The notes under the pieces were generated by a model, which was not told where the DNA came from, searched no databases, and saw only the letters and a program-made list of their open reading frames with translations. Made by a program: the position numbers and the translations under genes. A stretch of DNA of 64,000 nt. It comes from Mesoplasma melaleucae (GTDB taxonomy: Bacteria > Bacillota_I > Bacilli_A > Mycoplasmatales > Mycoplasmataceae). The stretch spans positions 186,001 to 250,000 of the forward strand of contig NZ_CP024964.1 of the NCBI RefSeq assembly GCF_002804105.1, given 5' to 3'. This document shows, piece after piece, positions 15,186-24,949 of the stretch. Every line of letters begins with the position of its first letter. Within the stretch, counting starts at the first letter, position 1.

Positions 15186-15216
15186 TTGCCTTATAGCAAC
15201 TATAATGTTTTACAAT
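15186..15216 (+). promoter_or_regulatory. MerR-type promoter with 19-bp spacer and dyad
   Basis: -35 TTGCCT (15186-15191) and -10 TACAAT (15211-15216) are separated by 19 bp. Centred in the spacer is the dyad TTATAG-CAA-CTATAA (15191-15205). A long spacer holding a dyad is the hallmark of promoters activated by MerR-family proteins. Confidence 0.7.
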
Positions 15217-15247
15217 TAAACTATGTTATTAAAAAGGAGATTTAAGA

Positions 15248-15902
15248 ATAAAAAATAAAGTATGATTTATAACTGGAGATAGTCAAGGATTTGGTCTAAC
15301 AATTACCAGAAAACTATTAGAACAAGGACATCAAGTAACTGTAATAACTCGAAATTCACAAAAATTAATTGATGAACTAGGCGCTAATGATAATTTATTA
15401 GCAGTTAAAGTTGATCTATCAAATAAAGAAGAAATTAATGATGCAGTTAACCAAACAGTTAAAAAATTTGGGGAAATTGATATCTTATTATACAACGCAG
15501 GTTATGAACAATTATGAACATTTGAAGAATCAACTGATCAACAAATAAGAGATTGTTTCGAAGTTAACTTCTTTGGAACTTTAAATGTAACTTGTCAGTT
15601 TTACCAATCATGCGTAAACAAAAGCATAGACATATTTTCACAACTTCATCAATTTGAAGATACACAGGAGTGCTATACAATAGTACTTATGCAGCAGTTA
15701 AGTTTGCAACTGATGGATAAACAGAATCAATTAGTCATGAATTAAAACCATTAGGAATTACAGTTTCAAGTATTAAACCTGGAGGATTTAGAACAAACTT
15801 CTTAAGTTCAGGATCACTAATTATGCAAATGAAAAAATCTCTAAAATTAAAGAAGATATGAAAACACTTGAAAAAGAAGCAACATATTTACATGTAAAAT
15901 AA
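15248..15902 (+). pseudogene. Short-chain dehydrogenase/reductase, inactivated
   Basis: SDR remnant. The Rossmann motif appears as TGDSQGFG, the NNAG-equivalent as LLYNAG, and the active-site region as YNSTYAAVKFA (Tyr-x3-Lys). AAGGAG lies 8 nt before an ATA codon, so the start was probably ATG and has mutated. A frameshift near 15597, an in-frame TAA at about 15718, and a further break near 15820 complete the loss. It was probably controlled by the adjacent MerR remnant. Confidence 0.85.
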
Positions 15903-15906
15903 TTTG

Positions 15907-16999
<1,093 letters not shown>

Positions 17000-17051
17000 G
17001 AAAAAAATAATTTAAAATATATATTGAAAATGTACATAGGAGAAAAAAAGA

Positions 17052-18488
17052 ATGAACAAGAAAGAATTACAAGCACGTGTAAAACGTACTAAAATTATTA
17101 CTACAACTGGTCCATCAACAAATGAACCAGCACAAATTAAAAAAATGTTTGAAAATGGTATGACAACAATTCGTTTAAACTTTTCACATGGTGATTATGC
17201 TGAACAAGGTTACAGAATTGAAGGAGCTAAAAAAATTAGAAAAGAATTAGGGAAACCAATTTCTATTTTATTAGATACAAAAGGACCTGAAATTCGTGTT
17301 GGAAAATTTATAGATGGAAAACAAGAATTCCACGCTAACCAACCAATAACAATTTACACAGATGCTGATTCATTTAAAAATAAAGAATGTTTATCAGGAG
17401 AAATGACTGTTACTTATGATATGTCAGTTGATTTAAAAATTGGAGATACAATTTTAATTGACGATGGTAAATTAGAAATGACTGTTGAAGAAATTAAACC
17501 AGGAATTGTTAAAGCAGTTGCTTTCAACAACCACTTAGTTAAAATAAACAAACGTGTTAACTTACCAGGTGTTGATTTCTCAATGCCATTCTTAGCTGAA
17601 AAAGATGTAAATGATATTAAATATGGAGTTGAACAAGGTGTTGACTACATTGCTGCATCATTTGTTAATACAGCAGAAAACGTAAAAGAAATCCGTGAAA
17701 TTTTAGCAGAAGCTAATGGAGCAGATATTCAAATTATTTCAAAAATTGAATCACAAGTTGGAATTGATAACATTGACGCTATTATTGAAGCATCAGATGG
17801 AATCATGATCGCTCGTGGAGACTTAGGATTAGAAATTCCTTACTATGATGTACCATACTGAGAAAAAATAATTATCAGAAAATGTCGTGAAGCTGGTAAA
17901 GTTGTTATTGTTGCTACTCAAATGTTAGAAACAATGACAGAAAACCCAGCACCTACAAGAGCTGAAGTAACTGACGTTTACTTTGCAACTGAATTAGGAG
18001 CAGATGCTACTATGTTATCTGGTGAATCAGCAGCTGGAGATTACCCATTTATTACTGTAAATACTATGGCTACAATTAACAAACGTGCTGAAATCGAATT
18101 CTACAAAAAAGCATATTACCAAACTCAATTAGAAAATGCTAAAAAAACTACAAGTGGTCCACGTGCAGATATTGCAATGGACTTAGCTGAAAGAACTCGT
18201 GATGGACAATACGAATTTGCTGTTGTTTTATCAAGAACTGGAGCATTATTAAAAACTATTTCAAAATTTAGACCTAATGTAACAATTTTAGGAGTAAGTG
18301 AATCAGAAAGATTATGAACTGCATTTGGTGTATGACACTCAATTTTTATGAACAAAACTCCAAACTTATTAGAATTAGAAGAAAACAATGCAGAAATCTC
18401 AAAAATTGCAAAATTATGAGGAGCAAAAGCTGGATCAAAAATCTTAGTTGTAAGAAACAAAGATATTCGTGAAATCACAGTTGCTTAA
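17052..18488 (+). CDS. pyk: Pyruvate kinase
   Basis: 478 residues. It makes pyruvate and ATP from PEP, the main substrate-level ATP step in a fermenting Mollicute. Motifs: KIITTTGPST, RLNFSHG, LLDTKGPEIR, the active-site IISKIESQVG, IARGDLGLEIP, and TRAEVTDV. A C-terminal allosteric-type domain is present (FAVVLSRTG). TGA is used for Trp, e.g. just after 17861. Confidence 0.97.
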
Positions 18489-18502
18489 TTAAAATAATAA
18501 AA

Positions 18503-18530
18503 AACTTACCGCAAGGTAGATTTTTTTTGT
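18503..18530 (+). terminator. pyk terminator
   Basis: CTTACC-GCAA-GGTAGA: a short stem with a GNRA-type GCAA tetraloop and eight T. Confidence 0.8.
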
Positions 18531-18539
18531 CAGTTTATA

Positions 18540-18981
18540 GATTATTTAATAACTTATTCAATTATTTATATATTTATTGCTACTTAATCATATATTTTAG
18601 TATTTTTAAAAGTTAAAAAACCCTTAAAGTATTATAAAATCTTATTAAAAAAGTACAAAAATTTCTATTTTTTGACAAAAATTTACAAAAAATTAACTTT
18701 TTTACACATCTTAAGTATTTTTTTGCTAATACCTACTTAAGATAAGTAGTAGCCTATGAGATACTTAGATTCACTCAAAACTTTGTTTAATAACCAAGTG
18801 TTTTTTTAAAAATTTTAATTTTAATAAAATGCGCATTAAACAGGCTGCAGGATATTAAATTAGAATATTTTTTAGGTATAAAATATTCACAATTTAATAC
18901 AAATTTTAAAAATATGTTTAGGGGTAAACTATTTTTTTATATTTAAATTTGTATTTTATCAAAAAGGAAGTGTTGTAAATT
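18540..18981 (+). promoter_or_regulatory. Gene-free region upstream of the opp remnant
   Basis: About 440 bp without coding sequence. It contains an 8-bp inverted repeat CTTAAGTA (18710-18717) / TACTTAAG (18734-18741) and TTTACA at 18701-18706 followed about 18 bp later by GCTAAT, a possible promoter overlapping the dyad. It presumably held the control region of the opp genes. No RNA gene is recognisable. Confidence 0.4.
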
Positions 18982-20187
18982 GTGGTAAAGAAAGAGAAAT
19001 TAGGTATTGAAGAACTAATAGAAAGCGTTAGTGAAACGGTTACTTCATCAAAAAAAAGAAAAAATATTTTTGTTAAATCAAAGTTCTACATGAACAATTT
19101 ACTTGAAATATTTTATGAATTTAAGAAAAGATACCCATTACTATTTTATTCTATTAAAAGAATCTTCTTTGCTTTAATAACAATGTATGCAGCAGTAATA
19201 GTAATTTATTGTATGATCAGTTTTATTGTAAAAGATGAAACATACTTGATGGATATTAGTGGAATATTTGCTAAATTAGGTATTCAAGTTGGTGATGCCA
19301 AATATAACCAGATTTTAGCTACAAGAAAGAAAATACTTGGAGTTGATGGTACATTATTACACTAAATACTGATATATCTAAGAAACATTAGTCCATTTAT
19401 TCCTAAAATTATTCAAACAAACCCAACTTTAACTGAAACAGGAGAAATAGTTTCAACACCTGTTACAAAAATGTTTTATTTAAGTTTAATACTTAGTGGA
19501 AATATCAAAGCGGTAAGATCACCGGTAACTGAAGTTTTCTCTTCAACAATGGGAGTTTCCTTTATTGTTGGCACAGTTGCAAAAATACTTGCCTACTTAA
19601 TAGGAATACCACTAGGAATATTTGCTGCTATCAAAAAAGACAAACAACAAGATGGTTTAATAAATGGTCTAACCTTAGTTATTATTGCTTTACCAGCATT
19701 AGTTTTAATAAAAATATTATATGAATTCTCATTAAAAATGGGTGCAAGTACTCAATGACAACTTGGTAAAATTGGTACAAAAATCTTTCCTGTAATTGAT
19801 TTATTATTATTTATAACTCCAGGAATCATTATTATAACAAGAAGATTTGTTGTTCATGAAATGACATCTGATTATAGAAAATTTGCCCTATCAAAAGGAT
19901 TAGGTGAAAAATATATATTCTTTGTACACGTATTTAGAAATTCATTTATTAGGATGGTAAGAAGTATACCTGCAGTCTTTATTGCATCTGTCTTCGGATC
20001 AAGTCTTTTAATTAAAAGAACATGAAACATTCAAGGAATGAGTAATGTTGTTATAAGTTCCATAAGTGCATCATACATTTTCTTAATCATGGGTGTTGTT
20101 GTATTATCAGCTTTTGCTAGCATCGTAAGTATCTTAGCAGGAGATTTATTATTAGCTATATTAGATCAAAGGGTTAAGTTGGCGTAG
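18982..20187 (+). pseudogene. oppB: OppB oligopeptide permease, one nonsense codon
   Basis: Membrane subunit of the Opp ABC importer. Read from GTG (18982) the frame runs to 20187 with a single TAA at 19363-19365; everything after it is still conserved, including several membrane helices and the EAA-loop region (YRKFALSKGLGEKYIFFVHVFRN). The lone stop suggests recent loss. oppC follows in the same direction. Confidence 0.85.
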
Positions 20188-20201
20188 AAAAGAAGGTTAA
20201 T

Positions 20202-21157
20202 ATGGATAATTTAAATATTTTAGAAAAATATGAAATAGATAAATCATTATTTGAAGTTGTTGGTGCAAACAACGAAGAAGCTAAACATATTTATTCAAAA
20301 CCTTATAAATATTAAAATACAGTATTTTAAAAAGCATTTACAAATCCAACATTTCTTATAATCTTTATATTAATTGTAGTCTTTCTTATTATGTCGTTTA
20401 CAATCGCAGTAGGTGAACCCGCTGTTATACCTGGATCACCACCTACAACACCACAAGCACCTTTTTGAAAACACTGATTTGGTGCTGGCAAGACTGGTGA
20501 AGATATGTGAAATAAAGTATAAATAGGTTCAAGAACAACAATTATATTTGCAGCAGCAAAATTTGTTATTCAAGTTACAATCGGAATTATAATTGGTGCA
20601 ATATGAGGATATTATTCAGAATATGATTTATTTTTTATTGAATTAACTAGATTTATTTCTTTAATTCCCGCATTGATTTTATGGCTTGTAATAATTTTTA
20701 TAGTTGGAGCTAAGACGATTGGTCTAGTTATGTTTGCAATATCTATAACTAGTTGAATTGGTTTAGCTAGTTTAGTTAGAACACAAATTGCTTTAACTAA
20801 AAATACATAATATAATGTTGCATCTCAAATTTTTGGTTCAAAAGGACCAAAAATTATTTGAAAAAACATCATGCCAAAAATTTTACCAATCGTAATTCAA
20901 ACATGTGCTTTTGCAATTCCAGAAGCAATTGCTATTGATTCATCATTAGCATACTTAGGATTTGGTTTCATCTCACCAGATGATAGAACAAAAGCATCAT
21001 TAGGATCAATTTAAATGAAGTCTTATCAGATTCATCATGGCAAGTTAATCCACACTTATTAATAGTGCCACTAGTGTTTGTTGGTGGAGTATCATTATTA
21101 TTTTATTTAATGGGTAAAGTTTTAGCTGACTCATTAGATCCAAAAACACATAGATAA
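20202..21157 (+). pseudogene. oppC: OppC oligopeptide permease, multiple stops
   Basis: Second Opp membrane subunit: TLxNPTFLIIF-like first helix, the WNKV-stop-IGSRTTIIFAA segment, and the EAA loop (NVASQIFGSKGPKIIWKNIMPKILP written in two parts: NVASQIFGSK and IIWKNIMPKILP). In-frame TAA codons occur at 20313, 20328, 20520 and near 20809; a frameshift lies near 21014. It ends SLDPKTHR-stop. AAGAAGG precedes the ATG. Confidence 0.85.
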
Positions 21158-21178
21158 TTTAAAAAGAAGAAAAAATTT

Positions 21179-21377
21179 ATGAAATCAAAATTTAATTCAA
21201 GAAAAGGTTTATAAGGATTACTAGCATTAAGTTTAGTAGTTTCAAGTGCATCTCTTGCAACAGTTTCATGTGCTGGAAATTCTAAATTAGAAAAAATTGC
21301 AAAAAGAAAAAAAGATTCAACTACATTAGATCAACTTTATGAAACATTACCAGAAAGTTGAAACACATCTTATATAA
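21179..21377 (+). pseudogene. oppA: OppA substrate-binding lipoprotein, 5' fragment
   Basis: Only the first ~65 codons remain. A Lys-rich start, hydrophobic stretch and Cys lipobox (ATVSC-AGNS) mark a lipoprotein; an in-frame TAA interrupts the signal (GL-stop-GLLALSLVVS). The frame ends where the minus-strand transposase remnant starts. Position as third gene after oppB and oppC supports the identity; the substrate-binding domain is gone. Confidence 0.7.
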
Positions 21378-22027
21378 TAAATCTATTTTTAATTTTATTA
21401 AATCCCCTTTTTATTAAATCTGGGACATTAAATCTATTTTTACCTACTAAATGCTTATTTTTCCTTTGTCTTCTATTTAAATAACCTACAATCATACTAA
21501 ATGATTTCATTAATTTTATAATTTTTTTAAAATTCATTAGTATATTATGTTTTTTGAATAATTCAGATTTAATTCTTCTATAACCAAATTGTTTTCTAGA
21601 TTCTTTGAAAATATCATAGATTAAAATCACTTCATGAATTTTTCTTTCTTCTATTTCTTTCTTTCTTTCTTTTGAAATTATTAAGTCTATAATAATAATT
21701 TGATTTTGAAATATTTAGTTCGATTAAAATTATTTTTAAAGATAAATTATGTTTTTTTCTTATTTTTTCAATAGATAAAATACTATTAGCTTTATTTTTA
21801 TTGAAAATTAGCTTTATTTTATTTATTAATTGTGATGTTTTTATTATTAATTGCTCAGAATCTTTTTTATGATTAGAAAATAAAAATTCTTCTTTCTTAT
21901 TTTTATAATATCAACTCTTTAAAGTGTTAATATTTATATTCATTTTTTCACTAATATTTTTAAAATTATTATATTTTAATTCTTTTAAAGCTTTAAGCTT
22001 TATTTCTTTTTTATAGATAATTTTCAT
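21370..22027 (-). pseudogene. IS3-type transposase remnant (OrfA plus start of OrfB)
   Basis: The start at 22025-22027 opens an OrfA-like helix-turn-helix region (LKALKELKYNNFKNISEKMN). Then comes the typical IS150/IS3 linker SKSNYYYRL, and after a +1 frame change inside a GAAA repeat (about 21655-21680) the OrfB N-terminus FKESRKQFGYRRIKSEL. The DDE catalytic core is missing: the sequence stops at 21370, at the oppA junction. It is a truncated IS that marks the edge of the accessory region. Confidence 0.8.
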
Positions 22028-22088
22028 ATTAATTATTTTCTTTCTATTTTTCTTAATAATATCATTTATATTTTTTAAAAAAATAATA

Positions 22089-22135
22089 TATAATAATATG
22101 ATTGTTATTTAATATATAAAAAAATAGACAATCAT
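22089..22135 (+). promoter_or_regulatory. -10 box with inverted repeat before the nucleotidyltransferase
   Basis: TATAAT (22089-22094), then ATGATTGT (22098-22105) and its exact inverse ACAATCAT (22128-22135), 22 bp apart. The arms start at the expected transcription start, so this may be an operator or a leader hairpin. An AAAGGTGG ribosome site follows. Confidence 0.5.
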
Positions 22136-22155
22136 AAGAAAGGTGGTAAAAGAAT

Positions 22156-22824
22156 ATGTATAAATTTGTAGATGATACAAAGTTTTTAAAAGAGTCTAAA
22201 TCTTTTTGTAGTAAAATTATTTCAGAATTAGTAGAAACACTTAAAGATGACTACTCAATAAATACTAAATTTTGTAAAATTGGGAGTGGCGCTAAAAATT
22301 TAATAACTCAAAATGGAAGTGGTGATATAGATTTTGATTATAATATTGAGATTTTACATTGTAAAGATGGCAATTATAAACCAAAAGAAATCAAAGAAAA
22401 AATAAAAAAAACTTTCAATAAAGTATTAAATAAAAATGGATTACAAGATTGTAAAGATTCAACATCTTCGTTAACTGTTAAAAATATAAAGTTAGATTAT
22501 AAAAATAAACCTTATTTCAGTATAGATTTAGGAATAATTATTGAATGAGATGATGGGACTGTTTCTAGATTAATACATAAAAAAACAGGAAATACTAATT
22601 ATGATAATTGAGAATGAAATACAGCTACAAGATCGTTAGAAAAAATAAAAAATAAGATTAAAAAATTAAAGAAAGATGGGTGTTGAGAAATTTTACGTCA
22701 AACTTATTTAGATAAGAAGAATTTATATTTAAAAAGAAACGATTTTAATCATCCTTCTTATATATGTTATATAGAAGCTGTAAATGAAGTATATAATAAA
22801 AATATTAACGGTTTTTATGATTAA
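22156..22824 (+). CDS. Polymerase-beta-type nucleotidyltransferase, orphan
   Basis: 222 residues, with TGA-Trp from 22546 on. The pattern GSGAKN...GSGDIDFDYNIEI gives the GS and DxD acidic pair of the pol-beta nucleotidyltransferase fold, and FSIDLGIII can supply the third acidic residue. Such enzymes include cGAS-like second-messenger synthases, MNT antitoxins and tRNA modifiers; the sequence does not decide. No effector gene lies next to it: the neighbours are an IS remnant and a structured non-coding island. Confidence 0.6.
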
Positions 22825-22959
22825 ATAATATATAAAAAATATTTATTTCAAATTAGTTTTTAATTTAAAAATTTTTAATGTTATAATAATTTTAACAAAA
22901 CAAAGAACTGCATATTAAAATACTTTTATTTAATATGAGTTTTTTAATATGGAGTTTTA

Positions 22960-22992
22960 AAAGCAATTACTAAAAAGTGGTTGCTTTTTTTG
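22960..22992 (+). terminator. Terminator-like hairpin
   Basis: AAGCAA...TTGCTT stem around a loop with an inner AC/GT pairing, followed by seven T. It is 135 bp after the nucleotidyltransferase stop and just before a short signal-peptide ORF. Confidence 0.65.
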
Positions 22993-23026
22993 TTTTGAAT
23001 TTAAATTAAAAAGGAGAGAAATAGGA

Positions 23027-23131
23027 ATGAAAAAATTGATTACAAGTTTATTATTTTCAACATTAAGTATTTCTAGTGTTAGCATTTTTGAATTAAATAG
23101 AGAAATAATGTTTTTTAATACAGGCATTTAA
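23027..23131 (+). CDS. Short signal-peptide-like ORF, probably a truncated secreted protein
   Basis: 34 codons with a perfect AAGGAGAG site. The peptide is a Lys start and hydrophobic core (MKKLITSLLFSTLSISS) typical of Mollicute secreted-protein leaders, then stops after FFNTGI. It is probably the 5' remnant of a larger exported protein interrupted by whatever brought in the region to its right. Convergent overlap by 4 nt with the next gene. Confidence 0.5.
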   Translation: MKKLITSLLFSTLSISSVSIFELNREIMFFNTGI

Positions 23132-23346
23132 TTATTCCTTTCTAAATTATAATATTTATCTAAAACTTCCCCTGAAGTCTTTATAATATCTAAATCTAAT
23201 TTATTTTTTTGAATATATTTTTTTGTTAAATCATAACAAAGATTTTCTGCCAAGCACTCTCTAGCTTCTGGATTTCTAACTCTTGATTTTGATAATTTTT
23301 CATCTACTTGCTTGATAATTTCTTTATATATATTTATTTTTGTCAT
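23128..23346 (-). CDS. Small hypothetical protein, 72 aa
   Basis: Hydrophilic, mostly helical, charged protein (KQVDEKLSKSRVRNPEAREC in the middle). AGAAAGG precedes the ATG at 23344-23346. No recognised family. It lies just left of the structured island, facing the truncated leader-peptide ORF. Confidence 0.6.
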   Translation of the reverse strand: MTKINIYKEIIKQVDEKLSKSRVRNPEARECLAENLCYDLTKKYIQKNKLDLDIIKTSGEVLDKYYNLERNN

Positions 23347-23382
23347 TTTTTAATAGACCTTTCTTAAAAAAGTTAAATAGTG

Positions 23383-23406
23383 TTGTATAAGGTTATATAA
23401 TTTTTT
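23383..23406 (+). repeat. Left arm of the island-flanking inverted repeat
   Basis: TTGTATAAGGTTATATAATT plus TTTT; it matches the right arm (23876-23899, other strand) at 22 of 24 positions. Each arm is itself close to palindromic (TTGTATAA/TTATATAA). Confidence 0.8.
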
Positions 23407-23439
23407 ATTATTTAAAATTTTATTATTTTAATTTAAAAA

Positions 23440-23880
23440 TGAAATTTTGATTTATTTTATGGCAAACTTCCAGAGAATTTTTGCTTTGGAACAGAGTTTG
23501 CCCTATAGAAAGGCAAACAAAGTAAGTAAAGTAAAAATCAACTTCCGTCGAACATTTCCCCATCACTTCGGCAAATACAAATTACGGCATCTCACCCCAC
23601 CAACCTTTTAAAATCTAAAAGGGATTTGCTACTGCTAAATTGAGACTTCCATTTTATAGCTACAAAAACTATAAAATCTTCCTTTGAAGTAAAAAAACTT
23701 CAATAGATCTATAGACGCAACTCTATAGAAACCAGACCTTATTTGGTTGTCATCACCAAAAATTAACGTAAATTTCAACCGGAGCACATTTTTTAATAGC
23801 TTTCACTAGAACATGAGCTTGCTCAGACCAACCCTGCTACTGATTTTAAAATCTAAAATGGTATCTTGGGGTTAAAAAAT
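23440..23880 (-). ncRNA. Candidate large structured RNA (family unknown; strand tentative)
   Basis: A gene-free block, visibly richer in G and C than its surroundings, made of consecutive hairpins: GGCAAACT (23461) / AGTTTGCC (23495); CCTTTT/AAAAGG near 23614; ATTTTATAG/CTATAAAAT near 23653-23681; TTGAAGT/ACTTCAA near 23685-23702; TCTATAG/CTATAGA near 23706-23727; GGTTG/CAACC on the minus strand near 23745-23780; and GAGCTTGCTC at 23815-23824. Read on the minus strand, TAGT-GAAA-GCTA (23797-23808) is a GNRA-capped stem, which favours that strand. The words CAGTAGCA and an AGATTTTAAAA motif each occur twice. It resembles the layout of large ornate phage/plasmid RNAs (GOLLD/ROOL-like), but that identity is only a guess. 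Confidence 0.5.
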
Positions 23881-23899
23881 TATATAATGTTATACAATT
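23876..23899 (-). repeat. Right arm of the island-flanking inverted repeat
   Basis: On the minus strand TTGTATAACATTATATAATT plus TTTT. Together with the left arm it could close a 24-bp terminal helix around the structured block, or represent terminal inverted repeats of a small mobile element of about 520 bp. It also contains a TATAAT reading into the island. Confidence 0.8.
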
Positions 23900-23980
23900 T
23901 ATAAAAATTTAAATCTTGCATCTTTCACAAAACAAAGCACCACAATATTTAATTTTTACCTGCTTTATTTTTGACAACAA

Positions 23981-24004
23981 AAAAAGCAGTAATTACTGCT
24001 TTTA
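23981..24004. terminator. Bidirectional terminator right of the structured island
   Basis: A perfect 22-bp palindrome with arms AAAAGCAGTAA/TTACTGCTTTT. The longer T-run is on the minus strand. Confidence 0.7.
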
Positions 24005-24041
24005 AAATTCAAACAACTTTTTGTCCTAAAATAGGGGTTCA

Positions 24042-24194
24042 GTGCTTAATAAATATTTAAATGTTGCTACTGGTGTAGAAAATAATGAATTTAATAAAGT
24101 TTTAGCAGATGGACAAGAAGAAGACTTTAAAGAATTACAAAAACAAGGCATTAATACACAAAATAAATTAATTAATAATGCTACTAAAAAATAA
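24042..24194 (+). pseudogene. C-terminal fragment of a phage-like protein
   Basis: 51 residues from a GTG with no good ribosome site (NVATGVENNEFNKVLADGQE...) to TAA at 24192. No upstream coding context survives because the structured island abuts it, so this looks like the tail of a longer gene. A small hairpin terminator follows. Confidence 0.45.
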
Positions 24195-24198
24195 AAAT

Positions 24199-24221
24199 AG
24201 GGGCAATAATTGCCTCTTTTT
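24199..24221 (+). terminator. Terminator-like hairpin
   Basis: AGGGGCAAT/AATTGCCTCT stem followed by five T. Confidence 0.6.
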
Positions 24222-24236
24222 ATATAAGGAAAATAT

Positions 24237-24949
24237 ATGTGATTTTTAACATTATTAGAAGCATTTTCATCAACTACACAAGCAAAAGATTTATTAGAAT
24301 TTATACGTGGTGGTAAAGTTATAAATAAATATACTGATGATAACTTTAAACAAGCATTAAAAGCATTTTTAAAATATGAATTTAAAACTAAGCAAATTAA
24401 TTTAATTAAAAAAGAATTTAATAAAATAAATATTAATAAAAATATTTCAAAAACATTACAAAATAATAAAAATACTTTAAAAAGAGATTATTTAAAAGCA
24501 TTAGGAATCCCAAATAAAATAGAACAAATACATTTTAAGTATTTTGATGAATGAGATAATGAAATTTTAATAGTAGTTGATTAATTGCTGGTAGTTATTC
24601 AAAATCATCAAAAACACTTGAAATAACTACAATTAAAGCAAAAAGTTATATTTACCCTAATGTTGATAAAGAAATATGAAATAAAATGAAAAATGCTATT
24701 GGTAAAAATGGAACTGGTGCTGGTAGTATATTTTGAAATTATTATTTAAAACCTAATGGTTGATTAAAAAGTAATAAAAGAAAATATATAAAAGAAAATG
24801 TAAGTAAAAAGTTTTATTCTTATTGAAATATTACACCAATAGGAATTAGTAAAACACCTGATAAAAGAAGACATATAGCAAAGAAAATACATTCATTAGA
24901 TAGCATTTTTAATAAGAAAGTAGGAAAAAAACATGGCAGAATTATTTAG
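24237..24949 (+). pseudogene. Phage-like protein split by a frameshift
   Basis: First frame 24237-24584 (115 aa, AAGGAAA ribosome site) begins MWFLTLLEAFSS and ends VVD; the other frame continues without its own start or ribosome site from about 24581 as LIAGSYSKSSKTLEITTIKA to TAG at 24947. The join is at TTGATTAATTG. It may be a decayed gene, or two products from one frame change. The next gene starts 17 nt inside its end, so translation was coupled. Function unknown; neighbours suggest a virion or tail component. Confidence 0.55.

Noticed and set aside
18982-19365. Intact short OppB-like protein
   Set aside because: The sequence after the TAA continues the same protein in the same frame, so it is a pseudogene with one stop.
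21655-21690. Programmed -1 frameshift of an IS3 transposase
   Set aside because: The frame change is +1 and lies in a GAAA repeat, without the A6G slip site; more likely a slippage mutation.
23440-23880. tmRNA or RNase P RNA in the structured island
   Set aside because: No tRNA-like ends, no tag-peptide frame and none of the conserved RNase P motifs (such as GGAAAGUCC) could be seen.
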